A program made the position numbers and the translations under genes. A stretch of DNA of 64,000 nucleotides from Nocardia sp. NBC_00508 (GTDB lineage: Bacteria; Actinomycetota; Actinomycetes; Mycobacteriales; Mycobacteriaceae), in NCBI RefSeq assembly GCF_036346875.1, contig NZ_CP107852.1:6324001-6388000 (forward strand), written 5' to 3'. Shown here one piece after another: positions 43,972-54,900 of this stretch; positions within the stretch are counted from its first letter, which is position 1, and each line of letters opens with the position of its first letter. The notes under the pieces are model-generated. The model had not been told where the DNA came from. It was given only the letters and a program-made list of their open reading frames with translations, and did not search any database.

Positions 43972-44877
43972 TCAGCGGCCGTCGCGTTCGGTGACCCGTT
44001 CGGTGACGCGGGAAACCTCGTACCCCAGCAGGCGTTCGGCTTCCTCGATACCGCCCTGCAGGTCGCCGACCGCGTTCATCTTCGACAGATCGAGGCCGAT
44101 GGTGACCAGAGTCAGCGCGATCTCCGAGGACAGGCCGGTGATGATGACGTTCGCGCCCATCAGTCCGGACGCGTCGACGGTCTGCACCAGGTGGTTGGCC
44201 ACCGTGGAGTCGATCGCGGGCACACCGGTGATGTCGATGACGACGACCTTGGCACGGTTGGCCCGGATGGCGCGCAGCAGCTGCTCGGTGAGCTGCCGGG
44301 CGCGCTGGCTGTCCAGCACGCCGATGATGGGCAGGATCAGCAGCTGCTCACGCACCTGGAGCACCGGCGTGGACAGCTCGCGGATGGCCTCCTGCTGCTG
44401 GCGGATGACGCGCTCGCGCTCCTGGACGAAGGAGACGCCCACGGTGTTGGCGATGCGGTTGGCGGCCGGTTCGTAGGCGTCGAGCACCGCGTTGAGCAGC
44501 TCGAAGTCGGCCTGGTACTTCTCGAACAACGACCGGGCCAGCACATCGCGCAGCAACAGCACGATGCCGAGCACCTCGTCGGTCTCGACTCCTCTCGGAA
44601 TGATGCGTTCGGACAGGTCCCGCGCGTAGGCCTGCAGGGCCTCGACGCTGCCGGTCTCCAGCACCTCGACATAGTTGTCGTAGACGGAGGTCGCCTCGGA
44701 GAAGATCTCCTCGGGGGTCATCGCGGTGAGCAGCTGGGCGTCGGTGATGCGCCGGGCCCATTCCTCACGCAGCGCGGTGCGGTTCTGGCGCAGGTGCTCG
44801 ACCAGCTGCGGCAGCAGCTTGTCGACCGGTCCCGCGGTCAGGGAATCCGCCGAAAGGCTCATGGACACCTCGGACAT
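43972..44877 (-). CDS. rsbR: Stressosome sensor protein RsbR
   Basis: A 301-residue protein. The N-terminal globin-like sensor domain covers about residues 15-160 (QLVEHLRQNRTALREEWARR). A helical linker with VSFVQERERVIRQQQEAI joins a C-terminal STAS domain (about 185-290) with VVIDITGVPAIDSTVANHL, whose Thr/Ser residues are RsbT targets. It is the first gene of the five-gene stressosome operon. A start 15 bases downstream at 44862 is also possible. Confidence 0.92.
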   Translation of the reverse strand: MSEVSMSLSADSLTAGPVDKLLPQLVEHLRQNRTALREEWARRITDAQLLTAMTPEEIFSEATSVYDNYVEVLETGSVEALQAYARDLSERIIPRGVETDEVLGIVLLLRDVLARSLFEKYQADFELLNAVLDAYEPAANRIANTVGVSFVQERERVIRQQQEAIRELSTPVLQVREQLLILPIIGVLDSQRARQLTEQLLRAIRANRAKVVVIDITGVPAIDSTVANHLVQTVDASGLMGANVIITGLSSEIALTLVTIGLDLSKMNAVGDLQGGIEEAERLLGYEVSRVTERVTERDGR

Positions 44878-45016
44878 GGAAACTCCTGCCCCTTTCGACG
44901 GTTGAGTCGGGATCTTCGTGGTTCGGCTGCTCGCCGATTCCGAGCCTAGTCATACCCCACCAGGGTCGCCGACGAAACCTGCCGGTTGTTCGCCTGTTGT
45001 TCGGATGTGGTGGTTC

Positions 45017-45637
45017 TCACGGCACCGTAGCGAACCCGCGTTCCAGCGCCGCGAGCGCCTCGTCCAAATACACGGTGAGGTCCGCGTCGGCGCGAGCGAG
45101 CCAGGCGTCGAACGCGGCTCGGGCCGCCGCGAGTGTGGTCCGCCCCACGGCCAGTGGGATGAGTCCGTCCTCCGGCTCGCCGAGCCGCTCTCCGGCGAAC
45201 GCGCTCACCGCGCGCTCCCAAGCGTCGTAGTGCGCGCCCGCGGTGGCGGCCAGCGCGGGAACCGTGGCGACCAGCTGCATCCGGGTGCGCAGTTCGGGGA
45301 CGTCCTCGGCGCGATATCGGTTGGCGTTCACGACGACTCGGCGCACGGCGGTCATCATCGGAAGGTCGTCCGCGACGGTGGCGAAGGCCGTGCGCAATGC
45401 GGCGACCTCGTCATCGAACTGCCACCAGAGCACCTCCGCCTTGGTGGGAAAGTAGCGGAAGAACGTGCGTCCGCTGATGCCGGCGGCGGCGGCGATCTGC
45501 TCGACGGTGGTCTCGTCGAAACCCTGCTCGGTGAACAGCCGCATGGCGATCAGCTCGAGTTCGCGCTTGGTGGTACCGCGTGGGCGTCCGCGCGTGGTCC
45601 GGTTCTCCCGCATCGTCTGATTCTGCTCGGCCGTCAC
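45017..45637 (-). CDS. mftR: TetR-family regulator, mycofactocin type (MftR)
   Basis: A 206-residue TetR protein. The HTH spans about residues 18-65 (RELELIAMRLFTEQGFDETT, then IAAAAGISGRTFFRYFPTK), followed by EVLWWQFDDEVAALRTAF, as in mycofactocin-linked TetR proteins. It is divergent from mftE across 40 bases that hold a palindrome. MftR is known to repress mft genes and respond to acyl-CoAs in mycobacteria. The name rests on similarity plus position. Confidence 0.75.
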   Translation of the reverse strand: MTAEQNQTMRENRTTRGRPRGTTKRELELIAMRLFTEQGFDETTVEQIAAAAGISGRTFFRYFPTKAEVLWWQFDDEVAALRTAFATVADDLPMMTAVRRVVVNANRYRAEDVPELRTRMQLVATVPALAATAGAHYDAWERAVSAFAGERLGEPEDGLIPLAVGRTTLAAARAAFDAWLARADADLTVYLDEALAALERGFATVP

Positions 45638-45644
45638 GACACTT

Positions 45645-45670
45645 GATTATGTCAGTGACTGACGATAATC
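45645..45670. promoter_or_regulatory. Candidate MftR operator
   Basis: A core inverted repeat GTCAG-TGA-CTGAC (45651-45663) is flanked by GATTAT (45645-45650) and ATAATC (45665-45670), giving a 26-base near-palindrome with a one-base asymmetry. It nearly fills the 40-base gap between mftR and mftE. Both promoters must overlap it, so one bound dimer could shut off both genes. Confidence 0.65.
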
Positions 45671-45677
45671 TCGCGAC

Positions 45678-46379
45678 ATGTTGGCGGATCTGACCTGGCC
45701 GGAGGCGGGCGAGCGAGCCGCCGCGGGTGCGATCCTCACCGTCGCGGTCGGGGCGAGCGAGCAGCACGGCCCGCATCTGCCGCTGTCCACCGACACCGAC
45801 GTCGCCGCGGCGCTGTGTGCCCGGCTGGCCGCCGCACGGCCCGATGTGCTCGTCGGACCGGCGATTCCGTACGGCGCCAGCGGTGAGCACGCGGGTTTTC
45901 CCGGCACGCTGTCCATCGGACAGGCCGCGCTCGAGCTGCTGGTGGTCGAGCTGTGCCGCTCGGCGACCGACACTTTCGATCGCATCCTGCTGGTGAACTG
46001 GCACGGCGGCAACGTCGAACCGCTGCGCCGGGCGAAGGACCTGCTGCGCGCCGAATCCCGTGACGTGCGCGTCTACCTGCCGCGTTTCGACGGCGATCTG
46101 CACGCCGGGCGGTCGGAGACCGCGCTCCAGCTGGCGCTCGCGCCGGGCCGGGTGCGTGACGACCGGGCCGCGGCCGGGGACACCCGTCCGCGGGCCGAGC
46201 TGCTGCCGTTGCTGCGTGCCCACGGTGTACGCGCGGTGAGCGCCAACGGCGTACTCGGCGACCCGGCGGGCGCGACCGCCGCCGAAGGCGCCGCTCTGCT
46301 CGATCAGCTGGACACCGACCTGCTGCACCGAACCCGGCTCTGGTGGCCGGAGAACTCCCCGGAAAGGACCGGAACATGA
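45678..46379 (+). CDS. mftE: Mycofactocin system creatininase-family peptidase MftE
   Basis: A 233-residue creatininase-fold metalloprotein. The motifs are ASEQHGPHLPLSTDTDVA and VNWHGGN, which carry the metal ligands. MftE cleaves the modified MftA C-terminal dipeptide away from the leader during mycofactocin synthesis. It overlaps mftD by four bases (ATGA). No mftA, mftB, mftC or mftF is adjacent, which is unusual. ATG 45678 lies 8 bases after the candidate operator. Confidence 0.88.
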   Translation: MLADLTWPEAGERAAAGAILTVAVGASEQHGPHLPLSTDTDVAAALCARLAAARPDVLVGPAIPYGASGEHAGFPGTLSIGQAALELLVVELCRSATDTFDRILLVNWHGGNVEPLRRAKDLLRAESRDVRVYLPRFDGDLHAGRSETALQLALAPGRVRDDRAAAGDTRPRAELLPLLRAHGVRAVSANGVLGDPAGATAAEGAALLDQLDTDLLHRTRLWWPENSPERTGT

Positions 46380-47605
46380 ATACCTGGTTCGAGACCGTCG
46401 CCGAAGCGCAGCGGCGGGCGAAGAAACGACTCCCCAAGTCCGTCTACGGCGCGCTGATCGCAGGCTCCGAGCGCGGCCAGACCATCGAGGACAATCAGAC
46501 GGCGTTCACCGAACTCGGTTTCGCGCCGCACGTGGCGGGGCGGATCGGCGACCGCGATCAGTCGACGACCGTACTGGGCCAACAGCTTTCGATGCCGGTG
46601 CTGATCTCGCCGACCGGCGTTCAGGCGGTGCACCCGGAGGGTGAGGTCGCCGTCGCTCGCGCGGCGGCCGCGCGGGGTATCGCGATGGGGCTGAGCTCGT
46701 TCGCCAGCAAGCCGATCGAAGAGGTCGTCGCGGCCAACCCGGCCACGTTCTTCCAGCTGTATTGGTGCGGCGGCAAGGACGAGATCCTGCAGCGGATGAA
46801 CCGGGCGAAGAAGGCGGGCGCGGTCGGGTTGATCCTGACACTGGACTGGTCGTTCTCGCACGGGCGGGACTGGGGCAGCCCGGTCATTCCGGAGAAGCTC
46901 GATCTGCGCACGATGCTGAAGTTCGCGCCGCAGACCCTGGCGCGGCCGAAGTGGCTGGCCACATATGCGCGGTCGGGCCACATTCCCGATCTGACCGCGC
47001 CGAACATGGCCGTCGGCGATGGACCGGCGCCGGGCTTCTTCGGCGCCTACGGCGAGTGGATGGGCACGCCCGCACCGGACTGGGCGGACGTGCGGTGGAT
47101 CTGCGAGCACTGGGACGGGCCGGTCATGCTGAAAGGCGTGATGCGGGTCGACGACGCGCACCGTGCGGTCGACGCGGGCGTCGCCGCGATCTCGGTGTCC
47201 AACCACGGCGGCAACAACCTCGACGGCACGCCGGCCGCGATCCGGGCGCTGCCGGTGATCGCCGAGGCGGTGGGCTCGCAGATCGAAGTGGTGCTCGACG
47301 GCGGCATCCGGCGCGGCAGCGACGTGGTGAAAGCGGTGGCACTGGGAGCGCGGGCGGTCATGATCGGGCGCGCCTACCTGTGGGGGCTGGCCGCGAACGG
47401 GCAGGCCGGCGTGGAGAACGTGCTGGACATCCTGCGCGGCGGCATAGATTCGGCGCTGCTGGGGCTGCGCAAGACTCGCGTCACGGATCTGGACCGCTCG
47501 GACGTGGTGGTGCCCGCGGGTTTCGAGCGCGCGCTCGGGGTGCCCGAAACGGACGCTGCGGCAAGTACTCCGGCCGATCGTGCGGGGGCGGCCACGCCCG
47601 CCTGA
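46376..47605 (+). CDS. mftD: Pre-mycofactocin synthase MftD
   Basis: A 409-residue FMN-dependent enzyme of the L-lactate dehydrogenase/glycolate oxidase family. The active-site region is SNHGGNNLDGTPA, characteristic of MftD, where lactate dehydrogenases have HGGRQLDG. Other motifs are VLDGGIRRGSDVVKA and FQLYWCGGK. MftD oxidatively deaminates the mycofactocin precursor to give the redox-active dicarbonyl. The ATG overlaps the mftE stop. The order E-D without A, B, C and F differs from the standard mft cluster. Confidence 0.9.
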   Translation: MNTWFETVAEAQRRAKKRLPKSVYGALIAGSERGQTIEDNQTAFTELGFAPHVAGRIGDRDQSTTVLGQQLSMPVLISPTGVQAVHPEGEVAVARAAAARGIAMGLSSFASKPIEEVVAANPATFFQLYWCGGKDEILQRMNRAKKAGAVGLILTLDWSFSHGRDWGSPVIPEKLDLRTMLKFAPQTLARPKWLATYARSGHIPDLTAPNMAVGDGPAPGFFGAYGEWMGTPAPDWADVRWICEHWDGPVMLKGVMRVDDAHRAVDAGVAAISVSNHGGNNLDGTPAAIRALPVIAEAVGSQIEVVLDGGIRRGSDVVKAVALGARAVMIGRAYLWGLAANGQAGVENVLDILRGGIDSALLGLRKTRVTDLDRSDVVVPAGFERALGVPETDAAASTPADRAGAATPA

Positions 47606-47607
47606 GG

Positions 47608-48078
47608 TCAGCTCTCGGCCGCCGATCGCCGATGATGCGTGAGCAGCGTGTCATAGATATCGGCCAGAGCGGCCAGTTGCCGGCGATCGAGAACGTCGAT
47701 CATGTGCCTGCGCACGCTCTGCACGTGGGCGGGCGCGGCGCCGGTCAGCACCTCGGCGCCGCGCGGGGTGAGCTGCGCGGCGGTGCGGCGGGCATCGTCG
47801 GGGATCGGCTCGCGCGAGACCAGCCCGCGCTTCTCCATTCGGGTGATCTGGTGGGAGAGCCTGCTCTGCGACCACTCGAGTTTGGCCGCGAGAGCGGCAA
47901 AGGTGAGCACGTGATCCGGGGCGTCGGCCAGATAGGCCAGTACCGAGTACTCGACATAGGTGAGGTTGGACTCCCTGGTGGAATCCCGCCCGACCGCCGC
48001 GGCGATGAGGTCGCGGGTGCGCACGAAACCTACCCAGGCGCGCATCTCGACCTCATCTAGCCAATGGGGATCGGTCAC
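47608..48078 (-). CDS. MarR-family transcriptional regulator
   Basis: A 156-residue winged-helix regulator. The DNA-binding part reads LTFAALAAKLEWSQSRLSHQ, then MEKRGLVSREPIPDDARRT, the MarR wing. It converges with mftD (2-base gap) and diverges from the fumarase gene. It probably controls itself and perhaps the fumarase gene through the palindrome at 48203-48218. The ligand is unknown. Confidence 0.9.
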   Translation of the reverse strand: MTDPHWLDEVEMRAWVGFVRTRDLIAAAVGRDSTRESNLTYVEYSVLAYLADAPDHVLTFAALAAKLEWSQSRLSHQITRMEKRGLVSREPIPDDARRTAAQLTPRGAEVLTGAAPAHVQSVRRHMIDVLDRRQLAALADIYDTLLTHHRRSAAES

Positions 48079-48202
48079 GATAGCGCTCCAAACTCTGACG
48101 TGATCACAAATACCGCTCCGCGTCGCCGCGGGAACAGTCTGCGCGCGGCCGGACGATCGGACGCCCGAACGCTTTCTCAGAGATGAGAGGTAGCATCACC
48201 GG

Positions 48203-48258
48203 GGTTGAACGTGCAACCTTTCTTGGCCAACTGTCCGAGATAGGGTTGCCTTACCATC
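48203..48258. promoter_or_regulatory. Regulatory sites between MarR and fumarase genes
   Basis: A 16-base inverted repeat, GGTTGAACGTGCAACC, lies at 48203-48218 and suits a MarR dimer. About 20 bases on, 48240-48258 matches 12 of 19 positions of the IdeR/DtxR iron box, including a central AGGGTTGCCTTACC. The second match is weak. Both lie 90-145 bases upstream of the fumarase start. Overall the 270-base gap has no coding signal. Confidence 0.4.
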
Positions 48259-48348
48259 GGTGCGGCGCAGGGTGGTGGCTAGGCTCGCTGTGCTCGTGAC
48301 CAGCCCGGCAGCTCATGGCGCCCGGGCCCATCCGAAGGAGTGCGACTG

Positions 48349-50025
<1,677 letters not shown>

Positions 50026-50164
50026 GCCACCGTCCGGCCCGCGGATGGCAGCCCGCGGACACGACGATGTCCCCCCGATCGCCGGGGTGGCCTCGCCGTC
50101 GCACAGGGCACCCTTAGCGAAGTACGTCGTTGATTCCGGTACCGATGCGGGTCGAGGAGTGGCA

Positions 50165-50641
50165 ATGAGTACATCCAGGAGGGCAGCCAGGCAGGAGCCG
50201 ACGTCTCTGTGCGTCTCGGAATCGGCCGCGCGCCGGTTGGCCGATCGCGCCGCGCGCGAGGGAACCACATGCGCCGTCCTGCTCGATCGGCTGATCCGGG
50301 AGGGCGTCGATCAACTCGACCATCCCGGGATCGTCTTCCGCGGTCCGCTGCACGATCGTCGCGCGGGTCTGGCCGCCGGACCCGACATCTGGGAAGTTGT
50401 TGCGCGCCTACGGGAGTTGGACGGCCCGGTGGAACACCGCATCGCGGTGCTCAGCGCGAAGACGGATCTGCAGACGAGCAAGATCAGGATCGCGCTCGCC
50501 TACGCCCGGTCGCACGGCGGCGAGATCCTGGAGCGAATCGGACGTAATAGGCAAGCGATGGAAGGAATTCGCCGCGGCCGACGGCGAGTTACCGCGCCGA
50601 CGATACGGCCGAGCGTACTGGACGGTCCGCCGACTACCTGA
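50165..50641 (+). CDS. Antitoxin-like DNA-binding protein without a toxin partner
   Basis: A 158-residue protein. The N-terminus resembles a ribbon-helix-helix or coiled start (TSLCVSESAARRLADRA), followed by a DUF433-like region with GIVFRGPLHDRRAGLAAGPD and IWEVVARLREL. Mycobacterial relatives are annotated as antitoxins or CopG-type regulators, usually next to a PIN-domain toxin. No PIN gene follows here. ATG 50165 starts the conserved part; the frame is open upstream into the fumarase 3' region. Confidence 0.6.
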   Translation: MSTSRRAARQEPTSLCVSESAARRLADRAAREGTTCAVLLDRLIREGVDQLDHPGIVFRGPLHDRRAGLAAGPDIWEVVARLRELDGPVEHRIAVLSAKTDLQTSKIRIALAYARSHGGEILERIGRNRQAMEGIRRGRRRVTAPTIRPSVLDGPPTT

Positions 50642-51397
50642 TTCGGCCGGATTGTCCGGTGCGGTAGCTCTTCACATACTGTGGAGCAAAATGTGGAGAA
50701 TCTCACCTTCTGTCCACAGACTCGTTCGACTCGCGGACGGCTCACCGGCGCACTCCGGTAGCCGTCCGCTGTGCGTCGGACCCGTTGTCCTTCGTGCTCG
50801 TTGGGAAGCAACGGATTTCGTCCGGGTGCGCACCCGTCGCGGCTTCGGTCCAGGAATCGTCGGGCAGTGCCGAATCCGATGCCGGGTTGGGGACGGAGTG
50901 TGAAATTCGGGTCGAACGAAATGCCTCGATGCGTGGAAAAACGTTCGGGCATGGCCCGATTTGTCTAGGACGTGATCACCCCATGGTGTGTCCATCGGTC
51001 CAGAAGTGCTGCGGATTCCGACAATTAGGGTGCGGTAGCAACAACCACTTCACTGTGATCCACAACACTAGAATAGATTGTGGACAGACGGCCTTCCAGG
51101 TGAACGAAATGTTTGCTACCTGAGGATAATTGGGCACATATCGGACATACCTGATCGCTATCATGTGAAGTAGTGCTGTCCGCTGTGGAATTCGCTAAAT
51201 GTTGTCCACAGGCTCCTTCGGGGATTGATCCGGCGCACCGAGCCGCTGCGCGGTGCGCGGGCTGTGCCTCGACCAGCGCGCGCCATGGGACGTACCACCG
51301 CTCGGTCGGGGGACGCTCCGTGTGGACGGCGACGTTCCATATCCCGGCGAACCGGGGCATATCCGGCATAGGCGACCGCGGACGATAGCATCGGCGC
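50642..51397. other. 756-base gene-free region with DnaA-box-like sites
   Basis: No frame here has a convincing start or product. AT content rises between about 50985 and 51210. One perfect actinobacterial DnaA box (TTGTCCACA) is at 51202-51210. Eight-of-nine matches lie at 50710-50718 and, inverted, 51079-51087. TGTGGAG is repeated 12 bases apart at 50680-50686 and 50692-50698. GGTAGCAA (51034-51041) pairs with TTGCTACC (51113-51120). dnaA and dnaN are not nearby, so this is not oriC. It could be a DnaA-titrating or regulatory locus, or an old insertion site. Confidence 0.4.
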
Positions 51398-51922
51398 ATG
51401 GTGCTTCGGAATCGTGAGCGAAGTCGAGTACTGGCGCGGCTATCGGTGGCGGTGCTGCCCGCGCTGGTGGCGACCGGCGTGCTGGCGGGTCAGGCGCGGG
51501 CCGACCTGCGCATCGTCGATCAGCGGGAGTCGGTGGGATCGGCGACCGGGACCGACGGGCTCGAGCCCGCATCGGCGCTGGCGTACACGCTCGCCGAACG
51601 TGAGGCGCACGCGCAGGGTGTGCCGCTGTCCATCACCTCCGGATACCGCACGCCCGCCGAGCAGCAGGCACTGTGGGAGGACGGTGTGGCGACCTATGGC
51701 CCGGACGGTGCGCGTCGCTGGGTGCTGCCGCCGGAGGAGTCCACGCATGTCTCCGGGCAGGCGATCGACGTCGGGCCCTGGCGGGGCGCGCAGTGGCTGG
51801 AGGCGAACGGCTACCGATGGGGGTTGTGCCGGATATTCGAGAACGAGTGGTGGCATTTCGAACTGGCCACCCTGCCGGGCGCGAGCTGCCCGCCGATGAA
51901 GCCGGACGCGAGCGCCCGTTAG
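51398..51922 (+). CDS. VanY-type D-alanyl-D-alanine carboxypeptidase, exported
   Basis: A 174-residue protein with a signal peptide (LSVAVLPALVATGVLAGQARA). The zinc-binding motif of the peptidase M15/VanY family is present: STHVSGQAIDVGP (SxHxxGxAxD) and EWWHFE. It trims D-Ala from peptidoglycan or acts as a wall L,D-type endopeptidase. It is convergent with the Wadjet operon and occupies the position where jetD is expected on the other strand. The ATG at 51398 is the only good start. Confidence 0.88.
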   Translation: MVLRNRERSRVLARLSVAVLPALVATGVLAGQARADLRIVDQRESVGSATGTDGLEPASALAYTLAEREAHAQGVPLSITSGYRTPAEQQALWEDGVATYGPDGARRWVLPPEESTHVSGQAIDVGPWRGAQWLEANGYRWGLCRIFENEWWHFELATLPGASCPPMKPDASAR

Positions 51923-51997
51923 CCGCACCGGTACACGGGTCGTCCGTCGACCTCGTACTCGCACCCCGTTCGGACGAAGCTTCGCGGTGCCGGACCG

Positions 51998-54900
51998 CTA
52001 GGTCACGGGCGCGAGTTCGAGTCCGCCCTCGATAGTGGTGGGAACTCGTCGGCGATCGGGGGAGCCGAGCGCGGCGGTGAGATCGGTTCCATCGTGTTCG
52101 GCGAGCAGTTCGCCGCTGTCCCATACCAGCAGCGTCGCACTGACGGTGTTCTCGGCGGCCGCGTGTGCCAGGTCGTAGTGCGCGCAGGCCGGAACATGCG
52201 GATAGGTGATCCACAGGTCGTAGCCGGTCATGAACAGGTCGAGGTCGAATTGCACACTCAGCCCGAGCAACTCGCTGCGGCCGTTGTCGTCCACGCCGGC
52301 GAACGCTTCGTCCAGCGCGAGCAGGCGCGGCGCCTGCGGGTCGGCCGAGTCGAGCATGACGTGCGCCGCGGCGAACAGCGGTAGGTGCAGCGACACCGAC
52401 TGCTCACCACCCGACAGCGCGCTGTGCCTGGCCACGGTGAGCTTGTCCTCGCCGCCGTCGGCGGAGATCAGGGTGAAGGAGAACACCCGCCAGCCGCGGT
52501 AGTCCAGGGTGGTGGCGAGGATCTCGGGATAGGAGCGTTCCGGGTGCGCGGCCCGCGCCGCGCGGATCTCGGTGGCGAAATGTGCGCGAATCGCCGCCAG
52601 ATCCTCCGCCGTCAGGGCCGAGGCGTCCCGGTCGAGCAGCTTGCACATGGCCCGGGCCGCGTCGGACAGGTTGTCGGCGAGCAGCCAGTGCACGCCGATG
52701 GTGTTGCCCGAGGACATCCGCCGTTGCTTCATCTCCGCGCCCATCCTGGCGATGAGATCGCGCGCGTCGCTGGTGCGTTCGTGGATCTGCTGGGCCAGTC
52801 CGGTCAGCAGCGCGTCCTCCAGGATGCGCCGCTCGGCGTCGGTGAGCAGCAACTCTTGGTCGCGGCGAGCGGCGTCGACGCGGGCGGCGAACTCGGCGAG
52901 CGGGCCGACGCCGTGCTCGTCCTGCACCTGCACGACGGTGAGGCCGTCGGCCGCGTCCCACTGGAGCCGATAGTCGCGGCCGGAACCGGCGAGCGCGGCG
53001 TCGAACTCCTGCAGCGCCGCGGTCACCGCACTGCGGGTGGACTTTCGGGTCGCCTCGCTCGCCCGTACCGAGGCGGTGGCGGCCGCGAGGCCATCGAACA
53101 GCTCGGCGACGTCGTCGGGCAGCACCCGCGGCTGCGCGTGCGGTCCCGCTGTCGAGATCCGGTACAGCAGTTGCTCGGGCGTCGACCACGCGGCGTCGCT
53201 GCTCGGCCAGCGTCCGCCGGCCGGTGCGCCGAGCAGGATGAGCAGATCCGGCTGGGCATACGGCGCAAGGGATTTCACCTCGGCGATGACCTCGGTGAGC
53301 GCGGTGGCGAGCGATTCGTGCGCGGTGCGGTAGGCGGCCTCGGCGTCGCCGACCGCCTCGATGGCCTCGTTGGCGGCCTTGCGCGCGGACTTCTGCTCGG
53401 CCTTGGTCGCTTCGATCCGCTGCCTGGCCTGCTCCAGCTCGCGATCGATGTCGGCCGCGCCTGCGCCGAGCGCCTCGCGCAGGGTCTCCAGCTTCCGCAC
53501 CTGCTCCTGGTAGCCGGCTTGCGCGGCCTCCGCTTCCTCCGCGAACGCCTCGGCCAGGTCGGCGGCTTCGGCCAAGCGGTCCTCGGCTTCCCGCTCGCGC
53601 TCGCGTTCCCGCTCGTGGTCGCCACGTAGCCGCAGCAGTCCGGTCCCGGTGTTCTCGAAGTGCCGGATGGCGGCGGCGAGGGCGTCGATCTCGCGCCCCG
53701 TGCGGGGGGTGCGATGTGCCGCCGCGGCGGCACGCAGCTTCTTCTCCGCGGCGGACAAATCCGCGATCGCCTGGTCGAGCTCGCGCTCGGCGTGGGCGGC
53801 GGCTTCGGCGCGGGACCGCATCACGCCCGCGGCCTCGGCCACCGCGCGCAATGCCGTGCTCACCGCGGTCGGACGCGGAAGCGCTTTGGCGGCAGCGGAG
53901 ATTCGCGCGAGTCCGGCGGTGGCGTCCGTTTCCTGCTGCTCGGCGGCGTGCCGGTCCTCCTCCGCGGCGGCGATGGCCGCGGTCAGCTCGGCCGAGCGGA
54001 GCGCGCGGCGCTTGGCCCGGGCGGTGGCGCCGATGTATTCCGCGTCGGCCTTCCGATGCCTGCCGACGCGCACGCCGTGGCGGAATCCACCGTTCGTCTC
54101 GATCGTCACCGTTCCACTCGGTTCGTCCGCGCCGTCGTGCAGGGCGATGGAGGCGAGCACGTCGGCCACGGTCTGCCCGGGCCGGGTGAGCATGTCCGAA
54201 TCATCCTCCACGACAAGCACGTCGGCGAGGGTGCGGCCGGTCGGCCGGTCCGCGGCAGGCAGCGGCACCAGGAACTGATCCGACTCGTAGTCCGATGGCA
54301 GCTCGCCCTCGGGACAGACCCAGCCGTCGAGCAGGTTCGCGGCGTCCAACGCGGCCTCGATACTCGCCGCGGTCTCGGGCGACACGCCGTCGGCGAAGCG
54401 CACCAGACGCCACAGCGCGGCGCCGGGCCGATCGCCGGTGCGGCCGGACCTAGCCGCCGATACCGGTGGCGCGTCGTCACGTTGGCCCGCGATCCGTTCG
54501 CGTTCGGCGGTCAGCTCAAAGATTCGCGCGGCCGCCGTCGCCGCCCGCGCACGGGCCTCCTGGCGGCGGCCGCGGATCTCGTCGAGCAGGGGCTCGGCCC
54601 GCTCCGTCAGCACTTCGGCGACCGTGGCGGCATCCGAACCGGCCTCGGCCACCGCGGCGTTCAGTGCCTCGAACAGACCGGTGCGGACCGGGGAGTAGAC
54701 CTCTCGGTGCTCCTCCCACCACCCGCGCAGCGCGCCGGCGGCCTCGGTACGGGCCAACGCGACCGTCGCCTCCGCGTGCGCGGCCTCGGCGGCGGCCGCG
54801 TCACGCAGTTCCCTGGCGCGTTCGGCGAGCCGCTCGGCCCTGGCGCGTTCGGCCGCAGCGGTGTCTACCGCACCCAGTGTCTTGCGGACCGCCCGCACGT

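Noticed and set aside
45638..45677. mftA gene between mftR and mftE
   Set aside because: The gap is 40 bases and is filled by a palindrome. A precursor gene of about 30 codons cannot fit, and I found no such C-terminus elsewhere in the window.
50642..51397. Replication origin
   Set aside because: There are DnaA-box-like sites but no dnaA, dnaN, rpmH or parAB genes nearby, and the box number is low.
51923..51997. jetD downstream of jetC
   Set aside because: Only 75 bases separate jetC and the convergent vanY gene, and no TOPRIM/DUF2399-like coding sequence is present on either strand nearby.
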